Virus record (IMG/VR): IMGVR_UViG_3300030098_002912
Coordinates: 1-22,970 of that record
DNA length: 22,970 bases
Origin: a virus
Strand: one strand, 5' to 3'
The notes beneath the pieces were generated by a model. That model worked only from the letters and a program-made list of their open reading frames with translations, was not told the DNA's origin and made no database searches. The position numbers and the translations under genes were made by a program. Within the stretch, counting starts at the first letter, position 1, and every line of letters begins with the position of its first letter. Positions 1-3,678 of the stretch are shown in pieces.

Positions 1-17
1 ACCCACCGACGGAGGTG

Positions 18-320
18 TTATTTCTCTTCTTTTGTTATATCTGCATTAAACAGATACTCTATCTGTGTACCACCATCACCATTAGCGGTGAATTGTATAC
101 TGTTGTCCCATTCCTCAAAACCTGGAATATGCTTATCCATTTTAATCCAGATCGAAGGAGAGAACGTCTTAACTTTATCAATAAAGTCATTCTGCACGAC
201 TGTACCTGACAACAATGAGATATCCACCTCACTATTGAACAGAACAGCCCATGCATCATCAGAAAACTTAACACGATGACCGACTTTTAGATGTCGGGCA
301 TACTTGTCTGGATTTTCCAT
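18..320 (-). CDS. Small phage protein of unknown function (100 aa)
   Basis: I do not recognise this family. The protein is soluble and acidic, without signal peptide, membrane segment or obvious metal site. It has a VKFSDDAWAVLF segment near residues 17-28 and several Trp residues, which suggests a compact beta-rich fold. The start is fixed by a strong AGGAGG six bases before the ATG on the minus strand. It lies 10 bases downstream of the 77-aa gene and is probably co-transcribed with it from the promoter at 588-617. A short inverted repeat (CACC/GGTG at 4-7 and 14-17) follows the stop and may be the beginning of a terminator cut off by the window edge. Reality as a gene is well supported by the RBS and operon position; function is open. 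Confidence 0.8.
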   Translation of the reverse strand: MENPDKYARHLKVGHRVKFSDDAWAVLFNSEVDISLLSGTVVQNDFIDKVKTFSPSIWIKMDKHIPGFEEWDNSIQFTANGDGGTQIEYLFNADITKEEK

Positions 321-330
321 ATTTGTCCTC

Positions 331-564
331 CTAATTGTTAATTATTTCGTCGGCACCATGATGTGGTTCATCTTCCAAATTAAATGCACGGAGGTCTTCC
401 AGTTGCATTGGTTTCCTGAAGCGGAACTCCACGAATGGATTTCCACCGCCAGGACCAATAGCTGCAATAACCTTCATGCTACCTTCATATTTTTGGATGA
501 ACCCACATAAATCACCGAAATTGGCGTCTTCCGAGACGTCAACTCTGTAGATGTATATGGTCAT
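331..564 (-). CDS. Small phage protein of unknown function (77 aa)
   Basis: Unrecognised. Predicted beta-alpha-beta character: an N-terminal strand (MTIYIYRVDV), a helix containing FGDLCGFIQKY, then strands around VIAAIG and FVEFRFRK, with a GPGGG turn at about residues 37-41. The acidic, His-containing tail (EDEPHH) looks disordered. AGGAGA lies just upstream of the ATG. It is the first gene after the 588-617 promoter and immediately follows a strong terminator, so it starts a new transcription unit that also contains the 100-aa gene. Because the protein is short, acidic and leftward in an otherwise rightward structural genome, an early host-directed role is plausible but is inference only. 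Confidence 0.8.
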   Translation of the reverse strand: MTIYIYRVDVSEDANFGDLCGFIQKYEGSMKVIAAIGPGGGNPFVEFRFRKPMQLEDLRAFNLEDEPHHGADEIINN

Positions 565-587
565 ACTTTCTCCTGTCTTATTATTAT

Positions 588-617
588 ATTATATAATCAG
601 TTTTTCCGAAAATAAAC
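588..617 (-). promoter_or_regulatory. Leftward promoter with conserved 19-mer element, copy 1
   Basis: On the minus strand, GTTTATTTTCGGAAAAACT (599-617) is followed after 5 nt by TATAAT (588-593). The same 19-mer with one change and the same 5-nt gap to TATAAT occurs at 1444-1473. It sits between the terminator at 626-658 and the start of the 77-aa gene. The -35 position reads only TTTATT, so either the 19-mer recruits an activator or repressor, or this is a promoter for a non-sigma70 polymerase. Confidence 0.65.
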
Positions 618-625
618 AGATTTTA

Positions 626-658
626 ATAAAAAGGGGACTCCAGACATTTGGAATCCCC
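626..658 (-). terminator. Rho-independent terminator, leftward
   Basis: The leftward RNA forms a 10-bp stem (arms at 649-658 and 633-642, loop AAUGUC) including one U.G wobble, directly followed by UUUUUAUU. It begins 11 bases after the stop codon of the 85-aa gene. Read on the plus strand, the wobble becomes a C/A mismatch and the tail is poorer, so the leftward strand is the functional one. Confidence 0.9.
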
Positions 659-669
659 CGTTTATTTAT

Positions 670-927
670 TTATCCTCCCCATTCTTCATCATTACCGACT
701 TTATTGATTACCGCATTATAGACGGCCGTCCACAACTCAGCATATTCACCTTCATATGCCTTGCCCCAGTCTGGATCGTCTAAAGGGATAGTTTTAGTCA
801 TCTTACCCGCCCATATATTACCTTTTAAGGTAGGGATAATATTCCCCATTATATAATCGGTAAACTTAACTACCTCATCCTCATTAAAGCCGGAAGATTT
901 GAAGTGGTCTTTAAAAGACTTATCCAT
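670..927 (-). CDS. Small acidic phage protein of unknown function (85 aa)
   Basis: Unrecognised. The protein is rich in aromatic and acidic residues (WAGK, DDPDWGKAYEGEYAELWTAVYNAV) and ends DEEWGG; it appears helical and soluble. The start has a near-perfect GGAGG five bases upstream. It lies between two strong leftward hairpins: one at 953-981 separates it from the 127-aa gene, and the terminator at 626-658 ends it. No separate promoter is visible, so it probably depends on read-through of the upstream hairpin from the 1444-1473 promoter. That would lower its expression relative to the 127-aa gene. Confidence 0.8.
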   Translation of the reverse strand: MDKSFKDHFKSSGFNEDEVVKFTDYIMGNIIPTLKGNIWAGKMTKTIPLDDPDWGKAYEGEYAELWTAVYNAVINKVGNDEEWGG

Positions 928-952
928 ATTTTCCTCCGTTTTTATTAATTAA

Positions 953-981
953 GGACGACCCTAGATATACTAGAGTCGTCC
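953..981 (-). terminator. Strong intercistronic hairpin, probable leaky terminator
   Basis: Arms 953-964 and 970-981 form a 12-bp stem with the 5-nt loop UAUAU in the leftward RNA. One pair is U.G there but C/A on the other strand, which indicates leftward function. It follows the stop of the 127-aa gene by 10 nt. The downstream tract (UUAAUUAAUAAAAA) is only partly U-rich, so it may act as a partial terminator or an RNA end-protecting structure. Confidence 0.65.
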
Positions 982-991
982 CATTTATTAT

Positions 992-1375
992 CTATCCGTT
1001 TTTAGCGGATAGACAACCCAAACAACCTCTTCCAAGAGGGTCTGAACCTAGAAACCAATTACGGTAAAATCCAAGGATTCTTTCCGCTGGTTGTCTGATA
1101 AGACCTTCTGGGTTATCTTTCGATTTCTTACCCAAAAGTTTCTTATCAGCCGCTAATTGCTTAGCGATATTTTCTAGGTCTGCCCAAGAGTATGATTTAC
1201 CATTCTCTAAGGCACCCATTATAACCAAGGCTTGTTTAGGATAACCTTGAAGATTATCCAACTTTTTAAAAGTATAGGTAGTACCTTTCGATACTTTTTC
1301 TACTTTTTTATCAACCGCTTTGGTTATATTTTTGGAAGTTGGTTGGTTTTTTATAGAATTAGTCTGTATTTCCAT
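992..1375 (-). CDS. Phage protein of unknown function (127 aa), basic
   Basis: Unrecognised. The first 35 residues are Lys/Thr/Asn-rich and look disordered. Residues about 36-110 form a compact region (YTFKKLDNLQGYPKQALVIMGALENGKSYSWADLENIAKQ is its beginning, up to RILGFYRNWFL at the end) with spacing reminiscent of a winged-helix fold, where a helix precedes the SWADLENIAKQL helix. The basic character agrees with nucleic-acid binding, but this is inference. The tail contains two Cys (GCLGC). GGAGGT lies seven bases upstream of the ATG. The gene is preceded by the 1444-1473 promoter and a ~65-nt leader. A 7-bp hairpin (CTATCCG/CGGATAG) spans its last codons and stop. Confidence 0.8.
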   Translation of the reverse strand: MEIQTNSIKNQPTSKNITKAVDKKVEKVSKGTTYTFKKLDNLQGYPKQALVIMGALENGKSYSWADLENIAKQLAADKKLLGKKSKDNPEGLIRQPAERILGFYRNWFLGSDPLGRGCLGCLSAKNG

Positions 1376-1443
1376 AATTAACCTCCAATTTCTTCTTTCT
1401 TTTTAATGGGAAGGACTAAAAATAATCCCTCACCATTATCTTT

Positions 1444-1473
1444 ATTATATATAGAGTTTATCCGAAAATAAAC
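1444..1473 (-). promoter_or_regulatory. Leftward promoter with conserved 19-mer element, copy 2
   Basis: Minus strand GTTTATTTTCGGATAAACT (1455-1473), then 5 nt, then TATAAT (1444-1449). It matches copy 1 at 588-617 in 18 of 19 bases and in spacing. In this copy the 19-mer plus its next base forms an inverted repeat (AGTTTA, 8 nt, TAAACT), as expected for a dimeric regulator site. It lies about 70 nt upstream of the 127-aa gene. Confidence 0.65.
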
Positions 1474-1490
1474 TACTATTTTAGCCTATT

Positions 1491-1504
1491 TTAAATTAAT
1501 TTAA
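1491..1504. repeat. 14-bp perfect AT palindrome
   Basis: TTAAATTAATTTAA is fully self-complementary. It lies about 18 bp upstream of the 1444-1473 promoter element. In such AT-rich DNA it may be chance, or an upstream binding site for a regulator. Apart from this and the promoter, I see no gene in 1376-1537. Confidence 0.4.
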
Positions 1505-1522
1505 TATTAGGAGATCCGGATT

Positions 1523-1558
1523 GATTAAAAATCAGTTTTAATCGCGGACGCGCGCGAT
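1523..1558 (-). other. Two tandem hairpins at the 3' end of the 52-aa ORF
   Basis: In the leftward RNA, a GC-rich stem (AUCGCG/CGCGAU, 6 bp, arms 1553-1558 and 1541-1546) is followed by an AU stem (GAUUAAAA/UUUUAAUC, 8 bp, arms 1536-1543 and 1523-1530). They share 1541-1543, so only one can be complete at a time. They cover the stop codon of the 52-aa ORF and could protect its 3' end or act as an imperfect terminator. There is no U-run directly after the GC stem. Confidence 0.5.
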
Positions 1559-1696
1559 TTCTAATAGAGTCTTGACGGACGATTTTCGATAAAGGAACCT
1601 TAAACCAGTCGCTTTTGACACTTCGCGGAGGTCCTTAATTCGGCGCATTTCGGTCTTCGGTCCGCGGCTTTCAATCCGGTATAATTTTATACACAA
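1538..1696 (-). CDS. Possible 52-aa basic protein, weak Rho-N/SAP-like motif, TTG start
   Basis: This ORF is below 60 codons. It starts at a TTG with GGAGG exactly six bases upstream and ends TAA. An internal ATG at 1648 would give a 36-residue form. The frame is closed by TAG 10 codons upstream of the TTG, so no ATG is available to extend it. The translated product is very basic. Its second half, KDLREVSKATGLRFLYRKSS followed by VKTLLEIARVRD, has the spacing of a helix-loop-helix of the SAP/Rho-N type (L-E-A-GL-Y-K-L-I), a nucleic-acid-binding fold. That match is by eye and weak. Its codons are much richer in CGC, GCG and GTC than neighbouring genes. This may mean foreign origin, or that the GC-rich RNA structure is what is conserved. 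Against it: short length and rare start. Confidence 0.45.
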   Translation of the reverse strand: MCIKLYRIESRGPKTEMRRIKDLREVSKATGLRFLYRKSSVKTLLEIARVRD

Positions 1697-1698
1697 CT

Positions 1699-1782
1699 CT
1701 GGCCTCCAGTTACGCTTTACTGGCTAGCGACAAATCCTAATTGTCAGTTATACAATCATAGGCATCACCTCATAATATTGTA
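1699..1782 (-). promoter_or_regulatory. Structured leader before the 52-aa ORF, attenuator-like
   Basis: Leftward from the stop of the 58-aa gene there is a good RBS (GAGGTG) followed only by mini-ORFs (MIV or MPMIV, ending at about 1748). Next comes a GACAA/TTGTC hairpin (1729-1745). After it come three mutually complementary segments: CCAGT (1719-1723), ACTGG (1706-1710) and CCAG (1699-1702). The middle segment overlaps the GGAGG of the 52-aa ORF, so one pairing or the other can form. That is the layout of a translational attenuator. It is inferred from sequence only. Confidence 0.35.
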
Positions 1783-1959
1783 TTAGTCTTCTATTTGTAT
1801 GTCATCTGCATAAGTTTCCTCAGCGATGTGACAACTTAGATCGTGATATTCTTCACATATGTCTAAGATAGTCGCATCACCTAACTTACGCAATGACTCA
1901 GCAGTATCAGGTACTTTTAAGGTACAAGTACTCTTAAAAGTAATAACTACTTTTGCCAT
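1783..1959 (-). CDS. Small phage protein of unknown function (58 aa)
   Basis: Unrecognised. Starts MAKVVITFKSTCTLKVPD, an N-terminal beta hairpin, then a helix (TAESLRKLGDATILDICEEY) and an acidic tail. Two in-frame ATGs exist. The upstream one (1965) directly abuts AGGAG with no spacer, while the second (1959) has the usual 6-nt spacer, so I choose the second. The gene follows the zinc-ribbon gene by 25 nt on the same strand and is likely in the same leftward operon. No regulatory signal of its own is seen. Confidence 0.75.
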   Translation of the reverse strand: MAKVVITFKSTCTLKVPDTAESLRKLGDATILDICEEYHDLSCHIAEETYADDIQIED

Positions 1960-1984
1960 AGTCATCTCCTTTTGTTATATTGGA

Positions 1985-2197
1985 TTATTCTTCGTGTAAA
2001 TGATCTACGAGTTGGACTAAGCCATATTTCTTAGCTTCTTCCTCACTCAAGTCCAGATTATAGCCATACACAACACCTTGGTAAAAACCGCAGTAGTTGC
2101 AATAATGTACAACTGAGTACGCAGGTTCACTGTTATACTCAGTTAACATTTGTTTACCACAATCTGGACAAGTAGAGTCTTCAATAGAATTACTCAT
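1985..2197 (-). CDS. Zinc-ribbon protein (70 aa)
   Basis: Two CxxC knuckles, CPDC at residues 10-13 and CNYC at 33-36 with a Gly after each, form a classic four-cysteine zinc ribbon filling the first 40 residues. The rest is a helix with LSEEEAKKYG and a His-rich end (DHLHEE). Such tiny zinc ribbons are common in phages and usually bind nucleic acid or another protein; which one cannot be said here. AGAGGA precedes the ATG at suitable distance. A GGGAC/GTCCC hairpin (2218-2233) lies between it and the upstream 122-aa gene. The fold call is solid; the partner is unknown. Confidence 0.85.
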   Translation of the reverse strand: MSNSIEDSTCPDCGKQMLTEYNSEPAYSVVHYCNYCGFYQGVVYGYNLDLSEEEAKKYGLVQLVDHLHEE

Positions 2198-2217
2198 ATT
2201 GTCCTCTTATTGTTGGT

Positions 2218-2233
2218 GGGACGTCCATGTCCC
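2218..2233 (-). other. Intercistronic hairpin
   Basis: GGGAC/GTCCC 5-bp stem with a 6-nt loop in the 48-nt gap between the 122-aa gene and the zinc-ribbon gene, about 20 nt before the zinc-ribbon start. No U-run follows, so processing or RNA stabilisation is more likely than termination. Confidence 0.5.
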
Positions 2234-2245
2234 GGTTTATTATCC

Positions 2246-2614
2246 TTACTTGTTAGCGTTAGCTAGATCAAGTTTGTAGTGTATGCCACTAAACAAACGT
2301 TGTCTTTTAGGACCCTCTGATTTTTTAAGATCAAAGTAGTACTTAAGACAAGCTTTAGGTGCTAAACGGTACTTGTCAGAGTAACCATCTATACCACCCT
2401 CAGCATGACGTTTGTTGAGCTCATCAAGGTACTTCCAAAATGCCGTGATAGACATAGTCGTATCAGACATTCCGTCAGCCTCAATAGTCTCCCAAAGCTT
2501 GATAAGTTGGTAAGGAACGAATTCCAAACTCATCTTACCAGAAGCCTTGAGAGAACTAGCGCTCACAAGCTCGATCGAACCAACACCAGACTTAGCGTAA
2601 ATTGCCAGTTTCAT
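2246..2614 (-). CDS. Phage protein of unknown function (122 aa)
   Basis: Unrecognised. The N-terminus (MKLAIYAKSGVGSIELVSAS) looks like a beta hairpin. The middle is helical (FVPYQLIKLWETIEADG, TAFWKYLDELNKRHAEGG) and the end is basic (KKSEGPKRQRLFSG). There is no membrane segment and no catalytic motif I know. GGAG lies eight bases before the ATG. It follows the 38-aa gene across a hairpin-containing gap. A 138-codon frame on the opposite strand (2405-2821) overlaps it but is judged an artefact because this gene has the RBS and sits in a co-directional row. Confidence 0.75.
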   Translation of the reverse strand: MKLAIYAKSGVGSIELVSASSLKASGKMSLEFVPYQLIKLWETIEADGMSDTTMSITAFWKYLDELNKRHAEGGIDGYSDKYRLAPKACLKYYFDLKKSEGPKRQRLFSGIHYKLDLANANK

Positions 2615-2639
2615 AGTGTTATCTCCGTCGATAATTATA

Positions 2640-2673
2640 CTAGAGGTCCTATTACTAGGTCCTATTCCTCTAG
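2640..2673 (-). other. Hairpin with internal tandem repeat upstream of the 122-aa gene
   Basis: CTAGAGG (2640-2646) and CCTCTAG (2667-2673) form a 7-bp stem. The 20-nt loop region contains most of two copies of AGGTCCTATT (2644-2653 and 2657-2666, 13-bp period). The structure overlaps the stop codon of the 38-aa gene. A TATAAT (minus strand, about 2634-2639) sits immediately downstream, so it could also be part of an internal promoter or its operator. Confidence 0.45.
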
Positions 2674-2778
2674 CTTACTTAATTGCTCAAGAACATTCTC
2701 TTCTTCTGGATTAAGAGAAGAAAGAGCCTCTTCAAGAGCGATGAGCTCTTTTAATAGCTCATCAATGTCATTTATCAT
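2662..2778 (-). CDS. Very small acidic helical protein (38 aa)
   Basis: ATG with a perfect AGGAGGT six bases upstream. The translated product (MINDIDELLKELIALEEALS, then SLNPEEENVLEQLSKLEE) is strongly acidic, with Leu/Ile at heptad-like spacing. It should form one or two amphipathic helices, that is a small coiled-coil module or helical hairpin broken at the Asn-Pro. A protein like this can only act by binding a partner, for example as an inhibitor or DNA mimic; the target is unknown. It sits in the leftward row between the 54-aa and 122-aa genes. The RBS quality and direction are the main evidence for it. Confidence 0.7.
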   Translation of the reverse strand: MINDIDELLKELIALEEALSSLNPEEENVLEQLSKLEE

Positions 2779-2836
2779 GACACACCTCCTGCTTACGCGT
2801 TATGGTTATAATTCTAGATGATAAGAACGTATTGTC

Positions 2837-3001
2837 TTACCAGTTACCGTCTATAACATCTTGAACGAGTTTATAGACTTCATATACTTCTTCATACGTA
2901 AGTTCGCTAGGCTTACGAATGCAGACAGTATACTTGGAATCAGGTACTCTCTCATGTAAAAGGTCAAGAGCCTGCCTTAGTTTAGTTCTAGGATCCGCCA
3001 T
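2837..3001 (-). CDS. Small phage protein of unknown function (54 aa)
   Basis: ATG at 3001 with GGGAGGA upstream at good spacing. The product begins MADPRTKLRQALDLLHERVP, a basic amphipathic helix. It continues with a beta segment (DSKYTVCIRKP) and a second helix (ELTYEEVYEVYKLVQDVIDG), ending NW. The helix-strand-helix pattern and lack of low-complexity sequence make it look like a genuine folded miniprotein. I do not recognise it. Inverted repeats (GGC/GCC at 3016-3026) sit right next to its RBS and could modulate translation. Confidence 0.7.
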   Translation of the reverse strand: MADPRTKLRQALDLLHERVPDSKYTVCIRKPSELTYEEVYEVYKLVQDVIDGNW

Positions 3002-3056
3002 CTCTTCTTCCTCCCGGCTTATCGCCTATGGGCCTCTTCCCTGAGGACTTGTACTA

Positions 3057-3209
3057 TTAAATGTAATGTCGTACGAACATGATCTTCTTATCTTCATCAA
3101 TACGCTCGATGTAGACCTTCCAATCACGTAAGACAGACTGTATCTGGTATAGCGCCAAGCGTTCATGCACTCGGACTACATAACCAGTGTCAGTTATTAT
3201 CTTCCACAT
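3057..3209 (-). CDS. Small phage protein of unknown function (50 aa), first leftward gene
   Basis: ATG at 3209, AGAGGT eight bases upstream. The product (MWKIITDTGYVVRVHERLAL, then YQIQSVLRDWKVYIERIDED and KKIMFVRHYI) reads as strand-strand-helix-strand. It is mixed-charge and Trp/Tyr-containing, and the hydrophobic pattern supports a real fold. It is the gene nearest the divergent control region and would be the first translated in the leftward transcript, about 130 nt from the promoter candidate at 3338-3366. Function unknown. Confidence 0.7.
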   Translation of the reverse strand: MWKIITDTGYVVRVHERLALYQIQSVLRDWKVYIERIDEDKKIMFVRHYI

Positions 3210-3316
3210 GTTTATTACCTCTTATTTTTGTTGTTTTAACCTAAAGGGCCCCGGGGGGCATTATTAAGGATTTCATTTATTCTTCTACTAACCCAGTTTT
3301 TGGGGAGGGGATCTTT

Positions 3317-3345
3317 TTGACTTCTGACAAAATCCGTAAAATAAT
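3317..3345 (+). promoter_or_regulatory. Sigma70-like promoter candidate for the terminase operon
   Basis: TTGACT (3317-3322), 17-nt spacer, AATAAT (3340-3345). The start would fall near 3352, giving a ~30-nt leader to terS. Its -10 overlaps the -10 of the leftward candidate at 3338-3343, so both could not fire at once. Confidence 0.5.
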
Positions 3346-3366
3346 TGTACAAATTCCGAAATAAGT
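3338..3366 (-). promoter_or_regulatory. Leftward promoter candidate, degenerate third copy of the conserved element
   Basis: Minus strand ACTTATTTCGGAATTTGT (3349-3366), a 5-nt gap, then TATTTT (3338-3343). It shares TTATTT-CGGA and the 5-nt gap with the copies at 588-617 and 1444-1473, but lacks one T and has a weaker -10. It is correctly placed to drive the whole leftward block starting at 3209. Confidence 0.4.
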
Positions 3367-3374
3367 GTTATAAA
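3345..3374 (+). promoter_or_regulatory. Extended -10 promoter that could give leaderless terS mRNA
   Basis: TTGTAC (3345-3350), 18-nt spacer, TATAAA (3369-3374) preceded by TG at 3366-3367 (the TGn extended -10 signature). The expected start, about 7 nt after the -10, is 3381-3382, which is the A of the terS ATG. No Shine-Dalgarno sequence is present before that ATG. Confidence 0.45.
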
Positions 3375-3381
3375 TACTCAT

Positions 3382-3678
3382 ATGGCAAATGGTGGCAAAA
3401 GACCTGGAGCTGGTAGACCAGCAGGGTCAAAGAACAAGAGGACTCAGGAAATCCAAGATCGGTTAGACGACCTTGGCGTAGACCCTATTGAAGGTTTAGC
3501 AATGATTGTTAAAGACCCGAACAATAGTTCTGAGTTAAAATTTCAATGTTTAAAGGAGCTAGCACAATACGTCGCGCCGAAGCGTAAAGCTGTCGACGTG
3601 AACCAAGTGTCAACAGGAGAGATGACAATCGAGGTTGTCAAATTCTCAGACGATTTTGAAGATCAGAATACCACATAA
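3382..3678 (+). CDS. terS: Terminase small subunit (TerS)
   Basis: 98 aa. The N-terminus (GGKRPGAGRPAGSKNKRT) is the basic, Gly/Pro-rich DNA-contacting arm that opens many phage small-terminase-type proteins. The middle is helical (TQEIQDRLDDLGVDPIEGLA, then SSELKFQCLKELAQYVAPKR) and the tail is acidic, probably for contact with the large subunit. It is shorter than typical TerS (140-180 aa), so it may be a minimal form. In the complex it recognises the packaging site and loads the large subunit. The ATG has no RBS; see the extended -10 promoter, which suggests leaderless translation. Its 3' end overlaps the terL start. The assignment rests on the arm motif and on adjacency to TerL. Confidence 0.8.
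   Translation: MANGGKRPGAGRPAGSKNKRTQEIQDRLDDLGVDPIEGLAMIVKDPNNSSELKFQCLKELAQYVAPKRKAVDVNQVSTGEMTIEVVKFSDDFEDQNTT

Larger units (their letters stand above)
3210..3381. promoter_or_regulatory. Divergent control region between leftward block and terminase genes
   Basis: 172 bp without a gene. It contains, left to right: a pure G/C 14-mer at 3246-3259 with nested palindromes (GGGCCC, CCCCGGGG), a G-rich stretch around 3301-3310, and overlapping leftward and rightward promoter candidates at 3317-3374. Packaging sites often lie just upstream of terS, so a cos or pac site may be here; no cleavage motif can be assigned. Confidence 0.55.

Noticed and set aside
15-510. Plus-strand ORFs opposite the 100-aa and 77-aa genes
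   Set aside because: Hydrophobic or random products without RBS; the leftward genes have strong RBSs, a promoter and a terminator.
1650-1700. tRNA-like T-loop TTCAATC
   Set aside because: The flanking bases do not form a T stem and no anticodon or acceptor arms are found.
2405-2821. 138-codon plus-strand ORF
   Set aside because: It has no RBS, is Ser/Arg-rich low-information sequence, and is antisense to two leftward genes with good RBSs.
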